Positions 44,670-57,059 are shown, counted from the first letter of the stretch. The stretch: DNA of 64,000 bases from Lethocerus indicus (GCA_019843655.1 JACDQD010000009.1:1865750-1929749); one strand, 5' to 3'. Notes: generated from the letters alone by a model not told the origin. Program-made: numbers and translations.

Positions 44670-46085
44670 GGCATTGGAAATGTTCCCTTAAATTACTGAC
44701 CATTCGTAGAATCTTGGAACGAACGCACTTTCAGGTGAATGTGTAAAAATGAATAAATCTGTATTTATTTATTTCCTGAATTATATTATAAAAATAAAAC
44801 CGATAATGACTGACACTGGCAGTATCTATGACAAATCCCTCCATCCGTCGTCATAAACGCGATGGACTGTGACCAGTAGTTTTTGCAACGATTCATACAG
44901 ATTTATACGGCGGTCTGAAGCTGACGGAAAATAAATGTAGACAGTCGCTTGAGACTTGAATTGAGATTCATGTGACGGTCTAAAAATATCGGCTCGAATT
45001 ACGTCCTATGAAGGACTTATTGTACAGCGCTCAAACTGGTTTTAGGCCAATATCGTGTATAGGGGATTCATTTTTTTCTCCTATAATTAAATTTAGAAGT
45101 TCGAATATATCACAGTGTTCACGGTGATTAGGGCTTAAATAAAATTTTCATCCAATTATATATATACGTGCTATTTCCTGCGGTATGTCGACGTTCCACT
45201 TGTGTATATCCGCCTAGTCATTGGGTGAATCAACCACAAATGTGGGCAAACACTTCTTTCGTCGCCCTAGTCAATAATTCGGACGAAAAAGAAATAACCG
45301 TATAAAACTGTCGGCTTTCCGACTTTTCGGAGAATCGCAGCCCGTTCACTCGTCGAGAATGGGTTTTACCTCATTCTTAAACGTCATATCGACCGATATT
45401 GAGAGCCCTATCTGTAGAACCACTTCCGGAGACGACTCAGTGGAGTCGGATGATTCGAACGTCGACCGGAAACTTGACCGAGACCGATAACAGTTGACCA
45501 ATGTCACAGTCGAGAACGTTTCACTAAAAAGGCACCACGAATAGGAAATCCCCCCTGACGTAGGCATTTCGTGAATTTCGTTCCGTCGCACTCATTTTAT
45601 GATACGTTGAATAATGAAACGTACAAAAATTTATACGGTTATTCTAATATTTGTCTACAGACGAGGCGGTCTCACGTTTCTCGAATGGCCGGATCGGTAG
45701 TCGCACTTTTTGAATTTATCCACCAACTCTAAATACCTCCTGAATCCAGTAGTATTCCTCACTGCGTAGTATTCGCAGATACGGCCTTCAACAAAAATTA
45801 CAGTAAACACTAAATTACGTTTCGTGCAACGCCAAAAAATTACCAGTAATTTTTGTCTAATACGGATAAGCTCATGTAGATGGCTTCACGTACATTAATC
45901 TTGTCCGAACAATCATTAATACATAAATATAATACAAATATATATAAACGAGTGGTACCTGCGGTAGAAGACGAAATTGTTTAGCTGAAGAATCATTGTA
46001 TTCCAACAGGTTTTTAAAATCATTATGTATGTGCATTAAATAAATAATAATTTCCGAATTTTCGCCGTACAATAATTTTTGTATC
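44670..46085. other. Non-coding stretch
   Basis: No gene is recognised with confidence. The minus frame at 45346-45591 (81 aa, Ser-rich with SSDSTESSPE) has less biased composition than most but no recognisable domain; splice boundaries cannot be judged. Confidence 0.35.
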
Positions 46086-46109
46086 GCATACCGATAGTTT
46101 TAATAAAAA

Positions 46110-46275
46110 TAAATATAAAACGTATATATAAGTATAGTTAGAAGGGCCCGGCATTCGATTCTTAGAGTTCAGTCTGATAGTTGGGTTTTGTTATATTCAG
46201 TTATCTTATATCCTTTGAGTTATTCTGGTACTATTTGATTTATTGTTCTAATTGAAATAAATTCTTTTTAAAAAC
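46110..46275 (+). promoter_or_regulatory. Possible LTR-like promoter/terminator block
   Basis: A TATATATAAG box near 46121 is followed about 45 bp later by TTCAGTCTGATAG (an arthropod-initiator-like TCAGT), a T-rich stretch, and AAATAAA at about 46255. The compact order TATA, initiator, poly(A) signal is that of an LTR retrotransposon R region, but no LTR ends, primer-binding site or coding sequence were found. Confidence 0.25.
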
Positions 46276-46289
46276 GACTTTCCATTCGC

Positions 46290-48129
46290 GACGAATTTAA
46301 GTTATATATATAAACAAATTTTGCTAAATTAAGTCACTCCGTTATTTTTTAATAGCTTGTCGACAATTGCAGCGGAAATCCGGTTCGACGATGGCAACTC
46401 GTTAATACACGTATACGACTTATTTTGCAACTATTGCCGAAATAACTGATATTGCGGAACTTGCGGAGTTCGGTTCGAAAGGGAAGGAAAAATTCCGCCT
46501 CTGGGAAATTCTTCCGGCCCCAGAGCTCGGAGACCAGAGCCTGGAGACTAAGGAAAAGCTAGAAAAGTCAGGATTTTTTTTTTAGGATAACGGCTAAAGG
46601 GGGGGGGCGCTATTTCGAAATCGATAAGCGTTCCCAGTTTATTTAGTATGTGGAGAGGCCCCCTCCCGGGCTGGATGGCCTTATGCTTGGGCCCAGCATT
46701 ATATCTCGGCGCTTTATCTCCCTCCCCTACCGGTGCCCTTTTTGACCTCCCTTGGATTATTGGACTGGCCAAGGTCCCGCGGGATGCATCCGGGACCACC
46801 CCCCCTCCCCCCCGGAGAACGAATTCCCAGAAGGGCGGAGGGAAACTTACGCTTCTTTTAAACTCCAGTTTAAATTTTAAACGGCACTTTAATGTCCTCG
46901 GCACGATTTGATTCAGTTTTTATCGCCTCTCCGGATCCAGTCTCAAAGAAGCCCATTGTATATATTTAAAAGGATCTACTTCTTAGTCTTTTTCTTCAAT
47001 TCCCGTTAAATGTCGCCTACACTCTTTACACTATTTCGAGACCGTCAACATATTTTAAATATGTAGAGGGAATTGGCAGTATTCGAAACTAAGTAGAAAT
47101 GAGCAAGATTTTAATTGTTAATAGACGCGTTTTCTCATCCGTGAGACCAATCATTGCGATATTCCTACGGCGGAATAAATGGGAGGAGGATGTGGTGAAC
47201 GCTCTTGAAAACTACTACCCTCATCCATCGAGCTCTACCGATGCTGTATCGATAAATTTCGATCGATCGGCTGGAAAATTTCGATTGATTATCGGAAACG
47301 CCGGGACAGCAGAGCAAGTCCATGGCTCATTACACCTCTAGGCCCCATTAAACTAGAGTTACGAATCAATTACACCCTGATCAGGGCGGGATGAAGTGTT
47401 CTCCGTTTAATGAATTGATTCCCAACAGGGATAATAGTCCGTACACGCAATTATATATTAAACATACATAGACACTGTACCAAGAGATTTGTTGAGGTCA
47501 AATCAATATCCACTAAGCGATAATCAGTTTCAATAACTTGGAGAAGTATCATAATTTTACGCATTGTACAAACATAAATATATAAGTTATTACAACCGGA
47601 AAATCAGTAAACGAACGCATCGCAGACAATTTTATTTCCAGTTTATAGGAGAGACCGAGTAATCGCTTAATTACAAACAGGTTTTCAATTTTCCGTCCGT
47701 AAATATTTGGCGGAGAATAATACTGAAAATGAGAATCTGGATACAATTTAAAACGTTGCAGCGCTTTTCAGTCGTTGCAGAAATATTTCCCAGTCAATAA
47801 ACAACAATAAATGTTAACGGTGCATACGTGTTGAAATTTGACGCTTACAGTGTAATTTCTGTTTTCAAATATTTATAGTATTATATATATATATATTTAT
47901 GTTTAACATAACGAAAGAAAAATAACCAGAAAATTGGTAGTTAAATAAATAGTCATTATTTCAGACCTAATTATCCTTAAATTGTAAATTTAAATCAAGC
48001 GCATATTTGTAACATATGCTTAAGATGGTGGGGGAGTACTTAGTTTTGAGAATTAATTCTAAATATTCCTCCAGAATGACGCGGATGACATTCGTGTTCG
48101 TACACGCGAGTTGTCCGGATAACGTTTAC
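46290..48129. other. Non-coding stretch
   Basis: No gene is recognised. Complementary frames of 87 and 118 aa at 46548-46911 are GC-tract driven. A frame at 47099-47341 has no known motif. Short (TA)n near 47882. Confidence 0.4.
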
Positions 48130-48407
48130 TGGTTTGGTCTTTTGCTAGACCGGTTTCGGCTGCTCGCCATATTCAGTAGCGGTGTCGGTCACTACTCCCC
48201 CTCAACGCACAGAAGACAAACCAGACGCCCCAAAACACGTCTAAATACACACAACAGACACAGTGCTACTGAAGCATCACCGCTACTGAAGACGGCGAGC
48301 GGCCGAAACCGGTCTAGCAAAAGTCGAAACCGGCGAGAGGAGACAGAAACACACGAAATCTACGCCCGTATTCCAACCCCTCGCAGACCACAAAACAGTT
48401 ATGTTAA
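48130..48407. mobile_element. PLE-A copy 21, tail on the right
   Basis: Truncated left arm (CTGGTTTGGTCTTTTGCTAG, GCTCGCCATATTCAGTAGCG), an unusual core (GCACAGAAGACAAACCAGAC, CCCAAAACACGTCTAAATAC) partly shared with copy 26, then a right arm with an intact ribozyme ending ACAAAACAGTTATGTTAAAC. The 199-aa frame at 48016-48615, the longest in the window, crosses this copy and is spurious. Confidence 0.85.
48282..48318 (+). ncRNA. Hammerhead-like motif (PLE-A copy 21)
   Basis: Intact: GCTA, CTGAAGA, C, GGC-GAGCG-GCC, GAA, ACCGGT, C, TAGC. A partial GCTACTGAAGC lies about 18 bp upstream, suggesting a small local duplication. Confidence 0.55.
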
Positions 48408-49200
48408 ACTAGTTCTCAGTACAATTTTCTTTATTTCACGGGCGATAGAATTCCAAGAAAGTTGCGCCCACCTTTTGTGCACTTGGTTACGCGTAGCGGC
48501 AATTAACTTTTCAACTACTTGGTCACGCGAAAGGGGCGTAAAGCACGTCCACTACCCCCCCCGGCTCAATTTTTCCACCGCCCTATCGGCTCGCCCGATA
48601 CGAAAATTACAATAATAACATTACCCCGTTTTAACTAGCGACGATGAAAGCAATTTTTTTCCCCCCAGAAATGAAAGGCCTAAAAAATTGTACAGGGGAA
48701 AAACCTCCGGGTAGATTACGATCAGGGGGGATATATTCCCTCTAAAATATTGGAATTTTAAACCTAACCCACATAAGACACGACCGCCGCCGTCTTAACA
48801 GACCGAGATACAGAACCGTGTAATTACCTCAGTAACAAGTAATACAGTTTTTACATAAAGCCGAACATAATTCAAAGCTGAGGTAATAATAATTTGAGCT
48901 ACCCAACAATTAAATTTTCAATACGCAATAGGAGCTAGTATTTAATCCCGATTCGATACGAAATCTGACGACCTTTCTTAAATGCCTATTTTTAATGGAA
49001 ACTGGCTGAGTTTCCATTTGGATTCGGGTGACAGGGTGGAATTAGCGCTTCAATTTAGATTAAGACGCCTTTCATAATTTCCTCCCCCAAAAATTCAGAA
49101 CATTATCCCCACATTAATTTATTCGAATAACGTGTCGCCTTTCAAAATTCTGGGTATCTTTACTTGAAATAATAAATAAATAAAACAGATTGTTTTAAAT
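48408..49200. other. Non-coding stretch
   Basis: No gene is recognised. Confidence 0.4.
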
Positions 49201-49210
49201 CGTTACAGCA

Positions 49211-49508
49211 ATACATATCTGTTTTGTGGTCTGCGCCACACTGTGGTTTCGACCTCTCGCCGGTTTGGTCTTTTGCTAGACCGGTTTCGGCCGCTCGCCA
49301 TCTTCAGTAGCGGTGTCAGTACATGTGTATATAGACATGACAAACTGGCAAACACCACAGTACAAGTGACAGTGACAGTCACTGTCACGGGGAGGATGCC
49401 TCCGAAAGACATCCAAAGTCACCGCTACTGAAGATGGCGAGCGGCCGAAACCGGTCCAGCGAAAGACCAGACCGGCGAGAGGAGACAGAAACACCACAAA
49501 CCTACGAT
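49211..49508. mobile_element. PLE-A copy 22, tail on the left
   Basis: Tail AATACATATCTGTTTTGTGG, partly deleted left arm (CTGTGGTTTCGACCTCTCGC), intact left ribozyme, interior ATAGACATGACAAACTGGCA, core GGGGAGGATGCCTCCGAAAG, and a right arm ending ACACCACAAACCTACG. The right ribozyme has CAGC in place of TAGC in helix I. Confidence 0.87.
49275..49311 (-). ncRNA. Hammerhead-like motif (PLE-A copy 22, left arm)
   Basis: Intact on the minus strand, with all core positions matching the consensus copy at 43 kb. Confidence 0.55.
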
Positions 49509-51427
49509 TTAAATAATACATAAATTGGGTAGCTAACAAAATTCTCATTTTTGTTTCATTACATACAAACTGTTCACCCGCTTATTACAATATTTTTTCT
49601 TGGCTTGAAAATCTGTCCGAAAATAAAAGGTGAATAAATGTTAAGTGCCGTCATCAACTGAGGGCGTTCCCGTTATTTATGGAACGAATCGATCGGAGGG
49701 TAAATATAAAATCGTAATTCGAGGTACCTCGGGCCAGAAACCCGACCTGCGGGTTACCCTGGCGACCAGGAGTGGTCTCAGAGTTCCAATCACTAATTCG
49801 GGCTACCGTGGAACCTCCGATAACGCTACTGAGGATGGCGAAGAGACGTGATTTTAATTTCGAATTTACGTCTCCGCCCCTTCCCGGGCACCGTTTTTCC
49901 TCCCGCCTTGTTTTCAAGACGCACTCACGGCGGTCACACTTAAGGCCCGGTATAAGGGGGCGAAAGCCTTCACCGGAGGGCAGTAAAAAAGCAGCGATAT
50001 TCCGGGGTTTTTTCCCGCAGTAAAAGTGCGTCCGGCCACGTGTCCCCGCTCGGTGACCTAGTAACAATGAGAGCGGCTCCCCCTACAACTGTTGTTGTAG
50101 GGGAGGAAAATACCCTTGATTCAATTCAGCGATCGGAACGGACGAAAATTCGCCCCGAATATTTTCACCCGGCTGTTTTGCACTCTAGAATTTAGCCGCT
50201 CGAAAGTCGCTCTTAAGCGCCGACGATGATACTGAACATATCTCTCAAAATTTTTTTTTCTGAAAATTTTGCATAAAATTTACATATCACGACGCATTAT
50301 TATCAAATAGTACCTCCAAATATGTTTTTAAAAACCAGTTTGTCGAATATTTTGTTTTTTAAATCGAGTCCCATTCGGGGATTAGGGCACTACAGAGAAC
50401 CAAGACATGAGACCAATCATCTTTTATTTTGAATAATAATGATAATTACAAGTATTTTAACACGATGTAGTATTTATAATGTGAAATTACTGAAAGTAAT
50501 AAAAAAAAACTTCCTGTAAACACATGTCATATCAGAAAAAATTAAAAAAATTAACTGAACCCCATTTGGGGCCTACCGCACTTAATGGGTTAAACAGTTG
50601 CAAGCTGTTGAACTACATACTTCGGAATTCCCCTACATATATTCCTTTTCCCGGCATTAAAACCCTGTAGTGTTTAAAGTGTCCAAGTGTCGGTGGGCTG
50701 AATATTTCTTCAGTTATAAATTATCAGAAAAAAATACCGGGGTAGAGCTTCGGGATCAAAGTAAGCCGGCAACATACCTACACTTTAACGTATGTTTTAT
50801 ATACAATAAAATGATTTGAAAAAAACAATTTTCCATTTCAAGTATTTCCAAAAAAAAACGACCGGGTAGAAATCAACATTGAATGTTATGAGTACAAATG
50901 CTGTATGTATTTTTTTTCACATGCATATCGTGAAAAAAAAACCGCCCAAAGACGGCACTTTAGAACAATTATGGTCTAAGGGCTAAGGCATTTTGCGACT
51001 TATTTTTTTTTATGATACATAGATCATAAATTTTTATATCATTTAATATTCTTCTTCAGGAAATATGATTTCGAAATTTTATCCAATTTCTTTAGTTCAT
51101 TCTATTTTCTAGGCGTCGGTGAAATGTCTCCTCTCTCAATTCTTAAAAGCGTAAAATACGTTGCTCCTCGTCATCGCCGGTTCATTCTCGACGTCGGTTT
51201 CTCCCCCGGGAATCGAGAAACTTTACCTCGTTCGCCTTGTCTACCGGCGGCGTCGGAAACCCTGTTCAGGCGTTCAGCAGTTAATTCGGGACGCGTTTCA
51301 ATTCGGTGAAACGGAGAGTGTGCTCTTTCTTGCCCGCGTTTATGCCCCAAACAACGTGGCCCAATTGGACTGAAAGTTTTGCAACACGGAACGCACCGTC
51401 GTTGTACCGGCGGCACCGTGTACCACG
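49509..51427. other. Non-coding stretch with an unclassified repeat end
   Basis: No gene is recognised. Two similar boxes, CCCATTCGGGGATTAGGGCA (near 50371) and CCCCATTTGGGGCCTACCGC (near 50560), lie in direct orientation about 190 bp apart. The second ends CACTTAATGGGTTAA, with a TTAA reminiscent of piggyBac-type target sites. Evidence is too thin for a class call. Confidence 0.35.
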
Positions 51428-51660
51428 ATTCCAGTAATTATGTACCTTTTATATGAACGATCGGGAGAAATCTCGGTTTTATGGATTTTCAAATATGGCG
51501 AATGCGGCCCCGACTTTTCTTCAATCTTCCTACTTCGAAAGTATTCAACACTTTGTGCTTGTACCCGGGATTCCAGTAATTATGTACCTTTTATATGAAC
51601 GATTTTCGGTTTTATGGATTTTCAAATATGGCGAATGCGCCCCTACTTTTTTCTTCAATT
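51428..51660. repeat. Two-copy tandem repeat, 141-bp period
   Basis: GATTCCAGTAATTATGTACC starts at 51428 and again at 51569. Both are followed by TTTTATATGAACGAT, CGGTTTTATGGATTTTCAAA and TATGGCGAATGCG. The first copy has extra GGGAGAAATCT. The frames differ between copies, so the repeat is not a coding duplication. Confidence 0.9.
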
Positions 51661-52264
51661 TCCGACCTCCAAAGTATTCGACAATTTGCGACTAATTTCA
51701 AATGTGTGATATTCAATTAAGTTTCGCATATTAATGAACCCCCTACGAACCTCGGATTGTTGAGTTATTGATGTACAACGGGAGACTACAGTTTTTTTAA
51801 TTTCCCGTTTCTTAACGGCGCCCCGTTATGAATTTATATTGTTGTAAATATAGAAGGGAGGTGACGGAATAAACTGCTGCGTATTGGTGAAAAACCCTAC
51901 AGTTCTCTTGTCCAGTGTCAGATCCCTTCGGTGCCCGGTTAAAAAAGAAGCGGAAGCCGGGAAAATCGATTTCATCCCCTCCCCCCCCCGAAAAAACCCC
52001 CTCGAACGACACTTGCTCCTAAACTATTTGATATATCGCTCCAGAAGCAACAAATACTCCGGGTCACGTACAGAGCCGACCGGCTGTCGCTTCCGACCTT
52101 TAGTCAATTCTGTCCAGACATTTGTTGCACAATCTTATGTGCCCACTTTCGACTTTGGGCGCAAAAGAAAAAGCAAAAAAAAAGGAAGAAGAGAAACTAG
52201 ACCGAAGTACTAAGATTATCGCGCGATCTGGCAACAGATAACTAAAAAAAAAAGTTCATCGATA
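51661..52264. other. Non-coding stretch
   Basis: No gene is recognised. Confidence 0.4.
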
Positions 52265-52265
52265 T

Positions 52266-52612
52266 TAGTTTAACATACCTGTCTTGTGGTCTGCGAGGGG
52301 TTGGAATACCGTAGGTTTGTGTTCTCCTCTCGCTGGTTTGGTCTTTCGCTAGACCGGTTTCGGCCGCTCGCCATCTTCAGTAGCGGTGTTAGTCACTGTT
52401 GGCACTTTGGATGTTTTTCGGGGGGGCATCCTCACTGCCCACTGTCACTGTGGCGGTTGTCTGTCTGTCGTGTATATTTGACTAACGCCGCTACTGAAGA
52501 TGGCGAGCGGCCGAAACCGGTCTACCAAAAGACCAGACCGGCGAGACGAGACAGGAACACCACAAACCTGCGGTATTCCAACTCCTCGCAGACCACAAAA
52601 CTGGTATGTTTT
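52266..52612. mobile_element. PLE-A copy 23, tails at both ends
   Basis: TTAGTTTAACATACCTGTCT opens the left tail and CACAAAACTGGTATGTTTTA closes the right. Both arms are nearly complete. The core is TTCGGGGGGGCATCCTCACT with GGCGGTTGTCTGTCTGTCGT. The two-tail form differs from the one-tail copies and may be a tandem or dimeric derivative. Confidence 0.88.
52348..52384 (-). ncRNA. Hammerhead-like motif (PLE-A copy 23, left arm)
   Basis: Intact on the minus strand. The partner in the right arm has TACC instead of TAGC in helix I and is probably weaker. Confidence 0.55.
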
Positions 52613-53097
52613 ACTGTTAAAGTGCCCCATAGGACGTTGACTGAAAGTTTCGAACATCCTTATTGTTTCGATTTCCAATCCTTAAACACAATTTTAATAC
52701 CTTAAATCCGTAACTTAGGTCCTAAGCAGGACCAATTTCTATAACTAGTCGCTTTCTCAGTAAGTACAGCTCGATGTTTAATAAGTGTAAACAGATCAGG
52801 GTATTTAAGTATTTATTTAATTGGTATTTCTAAAAATACACCCGAAATTACAATCAGCAGCTCTAATCTATTATTCATCAATATTCATTAAAGTTTGGCC
52901 AGAAAATTTCACAAAACCGAAAATTCTTGATGAAGATCATGCCGCTTCATTAATCTCATTAATAATTAATGTTTTTCATCTTGGCCATTTAATTGGGTAT
53001 ATAAAAGTGGAACAACCTTCGTTTTTTCCAGTACGAAATTCCAAACAGCCAAGAAACTAAAAACGTTTTCCTCTCAACATGAAACAGACTGCATTAA
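52613..53097. other. Non-coding stretch
   Basis: No gene is recognised. Confidence 0.4.
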
Positions 53098-53245
53098 TAC
53101 CAAGATAACGTTACTATTTAATACTCGTTTTTTTGGTTTGAGTCGCCACTTTTTTGACGCCCTACGCAGTCACGTAGGAATGTTTTCTAATAATTAAAAA
53201 TACGTTTCAGTCTGAACAGATGGAATAATCCGGGGAGTGAAAAAC
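53098..53245 (+). repeat. Dispersed repeat shared with 35.3 kb
   Basis: CCAAGATAACGTTACTATTT, GGTTTGAGTCGCCACT, GACGCCCTACGCAGTCACG, AGGAATGTTTTCTAATAATT and CAGTCTGAACAGATGGAATA match the copy at about 35285-35500. This copy lacks the interior piece between AAATACG and CAGTCTG. The class is unknown. Confidence 0.75.
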
Positions 53246-54295
53246 TAAACTAGGCGGATGATTGTGGCCATAAATCCGGCCCTCCACTTCTGAGCTACGG
53301 CCCGGCCCGCTAACTCCTCCACTTAAGTCTCTCTATTTCGTTGGATTCGCCCCTACGAGCATATTTATTACTAGCTTCCATCCCTTTCGCACTGTTCGTT
53401 GCGCGCCATTATTATTATTATTATTATAATTACAGACCGCCTGAAATAACACGGGATTATACCTCAGGAAAAGCTACTGACTATGGCGACGATCCAGTAT
53501 TATTGGAGGCGGGAAATCAACAAAAATAAGTACCTTAAAATATAGACAATACCCGGACCGATGAAGAATATGTGGACGTCCAAAATTCTAGATTTTTTCT
53601 TCTGGATCTTTATTTGCAAGACCGTTGCAAGAGCGATATACTTATTATTGTCCGTACGGAGTCACATCTTAATTTAATTATTCTTTAACGATGTGTTAGA
53701 GTCATGCGATTCCCAACAGCCTCACAAGCCCTAAGTTGATTGAGCTCGCAATTGGAGTGAATATAAATTGTGTTATTGTTGTACATTGTGCGTATATAGA
53801 GTAAAATTTATTACTCTATTTATACTGCGTATAAAAATATCCTGGGTAAATTTAAAAAATAAAGCAGCGAGGTTTAACCCGGTTTGTTGACATCGAATTT
53901 CTTTTCAACTGATGAGACGAAAAATGATACCTGAGTTTTCTCAGCCTGATATTCCCGGAAAACTGTTTTTATACAATTTAAAGGACGTTTCACTGTCCGC
54001 GAGTAATTGAAATTCGATATTGAAAATCGGAGACATCTCTTGAATATCCGTGCGAAAATGCCATTTTCTCTCGTTTACGAATGAAAGCGACCTGCCGTCG
54101 GGGTATCACCGATAATTTTTTTTCTAGCCCATACTTTCGTCTGCACTTGAACTTTTGTTGGGTAAAGTTTTAAAAAAGTCAGAACTTCACAGTCAAAAAT
54201 ATTACTGTAAAATAACCTATGTCTCCAACTTCACCCTGCATCTTCTTCGAATCCTTTAGCCTTAAATTGCGAAATAATTTTCTCTTCTTCAACTT
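53246..54295. other. Non-coding stretch
   Basis: An (ATT)n triplet run at about 53408-53427 gives a Tyr-rich spurious frame. No gene is recognised. Confidence 0.45.
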
Positions 54296-54297
54296 GC

Positions 54298-54933
54298 ACT
54301 TGGAATCCCCATACCCGACTCAAAAGAATAGACTTAAACCGAAAATTTGGACTTTTAAGACCATTACTAAAACGGAAATCAAAATTGACCTTAATTGAGC
54401 TATGGGGTCCCACCGAGACATCCGACATAGCTCGCATCCAGGGATTCCAGTCAAAAGTCCTTTGTACCATCCTTAATTGCTTCCTGGTATGTTTCTAACT
54501 GCACAATCCACCATGACCTCAACATACCGAGAGTCGACGAAGTCGCAAAATCCCGGTTCCCGAAGTTCCACTCCCGCCTTTCTCCCCATCCCGATCCACT
54601 CGTTAAGTCCCTTTCCTCTCTCACCCCTTCTTAGCCCTTAGATCACAATTGTTCTTGTGTCAAAAGTGCCGTCTTTGGGAGGTTCCTTTTATCGCGAAAT
54701 ACATGTGAAAAAAATACATACAGCATTTGTACTTATAACATTCAATGTTGATTGTACAAAATTCCGATCCACTCGTTCTAAGTCCCTTTCCTCTCTTACC
54801 CATCCATTATCCCCCCAGCGCCGCTTAAAGTGCCATCATTGGGTGGTTTCTTTTATGGCGACATGCGTGTGAAAAAAAATACATACAGCGTTTGTACTTA
54901 TAACATTCAATGTTGATTGTTAAAAAAAAAATC
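54298..54933 (+). mobile_element. Jockey-like LINE 3' end with duplicated UTR and poly(A)
   Basis: Starts TTGGAATCCCCATACCCGAC, continues ACTAAAACGGAAATCAAAAT, then a deletion to ELWGPTETSDIARIQGFQSK and AATCCACCATGACCTCAACA. The ORF end is broken. The UTR block GTGTCAAAAGTGCCGTCTTT through TTCAATGTTGATTGTACAAA is followed by a short copy of the ORF end (CCGATCCACTCGTTCTAAGT, CCCATCCATTATCCCCCCAG). A second UTR copy (AAAGTGCCATCATTGGGTGG) follows and ends in about ten As at 54923-54932. Confidence 0.85.
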
Positions 54934-56637
54934 TTAGCGTCACTATTCCGCAGGAGGAAATCCTCGGGGTATTTCCCGAGGGGAATACTCATAGTACTAT
55001 TGGTGAATAAATTAAAATTTTGCCCATAAACACAAGGCGAGACGGTGTTTTTATTTTTTTTTCAATCCTATTGGGTCCTAGGCCAACTTTGATATAGTTC
55101 GGTTAGGTGCCGGGTGCGGTTTTGATCCGGTTCCAAGATGGGGCGCCGGTGCCGTCTAACAGAAAATAGCGCTGAGTTATAGCATAGTGGTAGCACTGGA
55201 TCATAGTTTCTGTTAGAGGGGCTGGCGTGTCTCCACAGCCCCCCTACGACGAGAACCACAGCCCCCTGGGCCCATCAACACGGCCACATTTCAACCCCCA
55301 ACCCCCCCCGTTTAAAGCATCCAACCCCCCCACGGCATATAGGACCCGAGGAGTGGCCAAATTCGGCCCCAGACATCCCCTTCGGATGGGGATGTTTTTT
55401 TTTCCCCGGGTCGACACTTCTATCCGAGCTGTCCGCCGGAGATTTATAGAAACGCAGGGGATTATTGAGGTCTGCAAATCAGATAACCGGGGGAGTTATT
55501 ATCCCTTATCAATCATATAAAGCGTAAACACATAAACCAGTATCATCCGTTTATTATACCATACTTACATTATTTCATACCGTTGCAAGTTGTACACTAT
55601 TAGAAGTATCTATACTATTTTGTGAATACACGTTTAGATTGGTTGAAATTGGAAAATTCTAGCGTTATGATAATATAAGGCTAATTATAATTCTTTGTCG
55701 TTCTTTACAGAGAATCAGGGTTAGCATCGTAGCCACAATGTTAGATTTTCTTTTACTCAGAAAACAAATGTTCCCAGGAAACTTAAACTGAGACTACATC
55801 TACTAAATTTAATTTATGCGGGATCTTATTTCCAGTCATTGATATCTTATAGATTAGTCATCTACCTATCGCCACTACGCTTTTTTTTCGGGGCGCTGGA
55901 GACGCTGAGTCAAATAACTTTGTTAAACTCTGGTTTAGGCTAACACCCTTAAGTTTAGAAACGAACTTTCCTTATTTTGAAGGGACAAATTTAGAAGCGA
56001 GAAAAACAAATACCGGTCTATAATTGGACCAAAGCGCTTTCAAGTAAATAATGATGATATTTCAAAAATTGGTAAACCGCCAGACAGGTATTTTAAATTA
56101 TATTTGAGCCTCATTTTCACCAGTTAAATTCAACGATTAAACTTTATTCGGGAATTTATTTCGTACATTATAAGCGCCCTGAAAGACAGAATGTCCACTA
56201 AGAAATTTAATAGATCGCCGGAATTATTTGCTTAATGGGTATTAAACACTGAAAATTTTAAATGACAATTCGAAAAATGTTTCATAACAGACTAATAACA
56301 ATAACTGTCAGAGTAGGCCCGCGTTAAATTGAGTTCGGAATTACTCGGTATTTAAACTTTGCTCAGTCAATAAGCCGTTCTGTGAAACATTAAAACGTCG
56401 AAATTTCAATTACATTATTGCCCGGACACTATAAACGGGTTAGCGTGACCTGCTCCTCGTTTACACGAGCTCCCATCGAGAGCTATTTATATTTAAGTCA
56501 GGTTTAATGAACCTGGACTGTAAAAGAGAAAACAACAAAACAGCCGAGTCCATTATCGAATTCGGTTGGTGAAAATTGCGCAACTTAACTCAGACTGGAG
56601 TTGAGCAGACTTACGGCCTGATTTCGGTAGATTTTAG
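54934..56637. other. Non-coding stretch
   Basis: No gene is recognised. A CCTCGGG/CCCGAGG hairpin lies at 54962-54981. An A-box-like TAGCATAGTGGTAGCAC near 55180 has no B-box downstream. GC-tract frames at 55227-55520 are not convincing. Confidence 0.4.
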
Positions 56638-56698
56638 AATTTTTTAGGATACTGTAGGTTTGTGATGTTTCTGTCTCCTCTCGCTGGTTTGGTCTTTT

Positions 56699-56735
56699 GC
56701 TAGACCGGTTTCGGCTGCTCGCCATCTTCAGTAGC
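56699..56735 (-). ncRNA. Hammerhead-like motif (PLE-A copy 24, left arm)
   Basis: Intact core on the minus strand. The helix II loop is GAGCA instead of GAGCG, so the closing helix is preserved while the loop varies. Confidence 0.55.
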
Positions 56736-57059
56736 GGTGTTAGTCACTGTTAGCACTTTGGATGTTTTTTGGGCATCCTCACTGCTGCACTGTCACTTTC
56801 ACATGTACTGTAATGTCTGTCAGTATGTCAGTCGTTTATATATATGTGTTCTGTTATTGTTATTGGGGGATTATGTTTGTTTTCGGATTTTGTTAATCCG
56901 TTTTCTAAGTGTGAGTCAGATTGTCGGAAGGGGATGGTGCGGTGTTTGGGCGGGTGTGACCCGTAATGACCGGGGGTAAACATTACAGTACATGTGAAAA
57001 AGTGACAGTGCAGTGAGGATGCCCAAAAAACATCCAAAGTGCTAACAGTGACTAACACC

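Noticed and set aside
45346..45591. 81-aa minus-strand frame with an acidic Ser-rich stretch
   Set aside because: It could be an exon, but nothing in the sequence identifies a product and flanking splice sites cannot be judged reliably.
48016..48615. 199-aa open frame, the longest in the window
   Set aside because: It crosses a PLE-A copy; its central residues are the family's repeated arm translation and the ends show no domain.
55175..55240. tRNA/SINE A-box-like TAGCATAGTGGTAGCAC
   Set aside because: No B-box (GGTTCRANTCC) or tRNA fold follows, so neither a tRNA nor a SINE head is supported.
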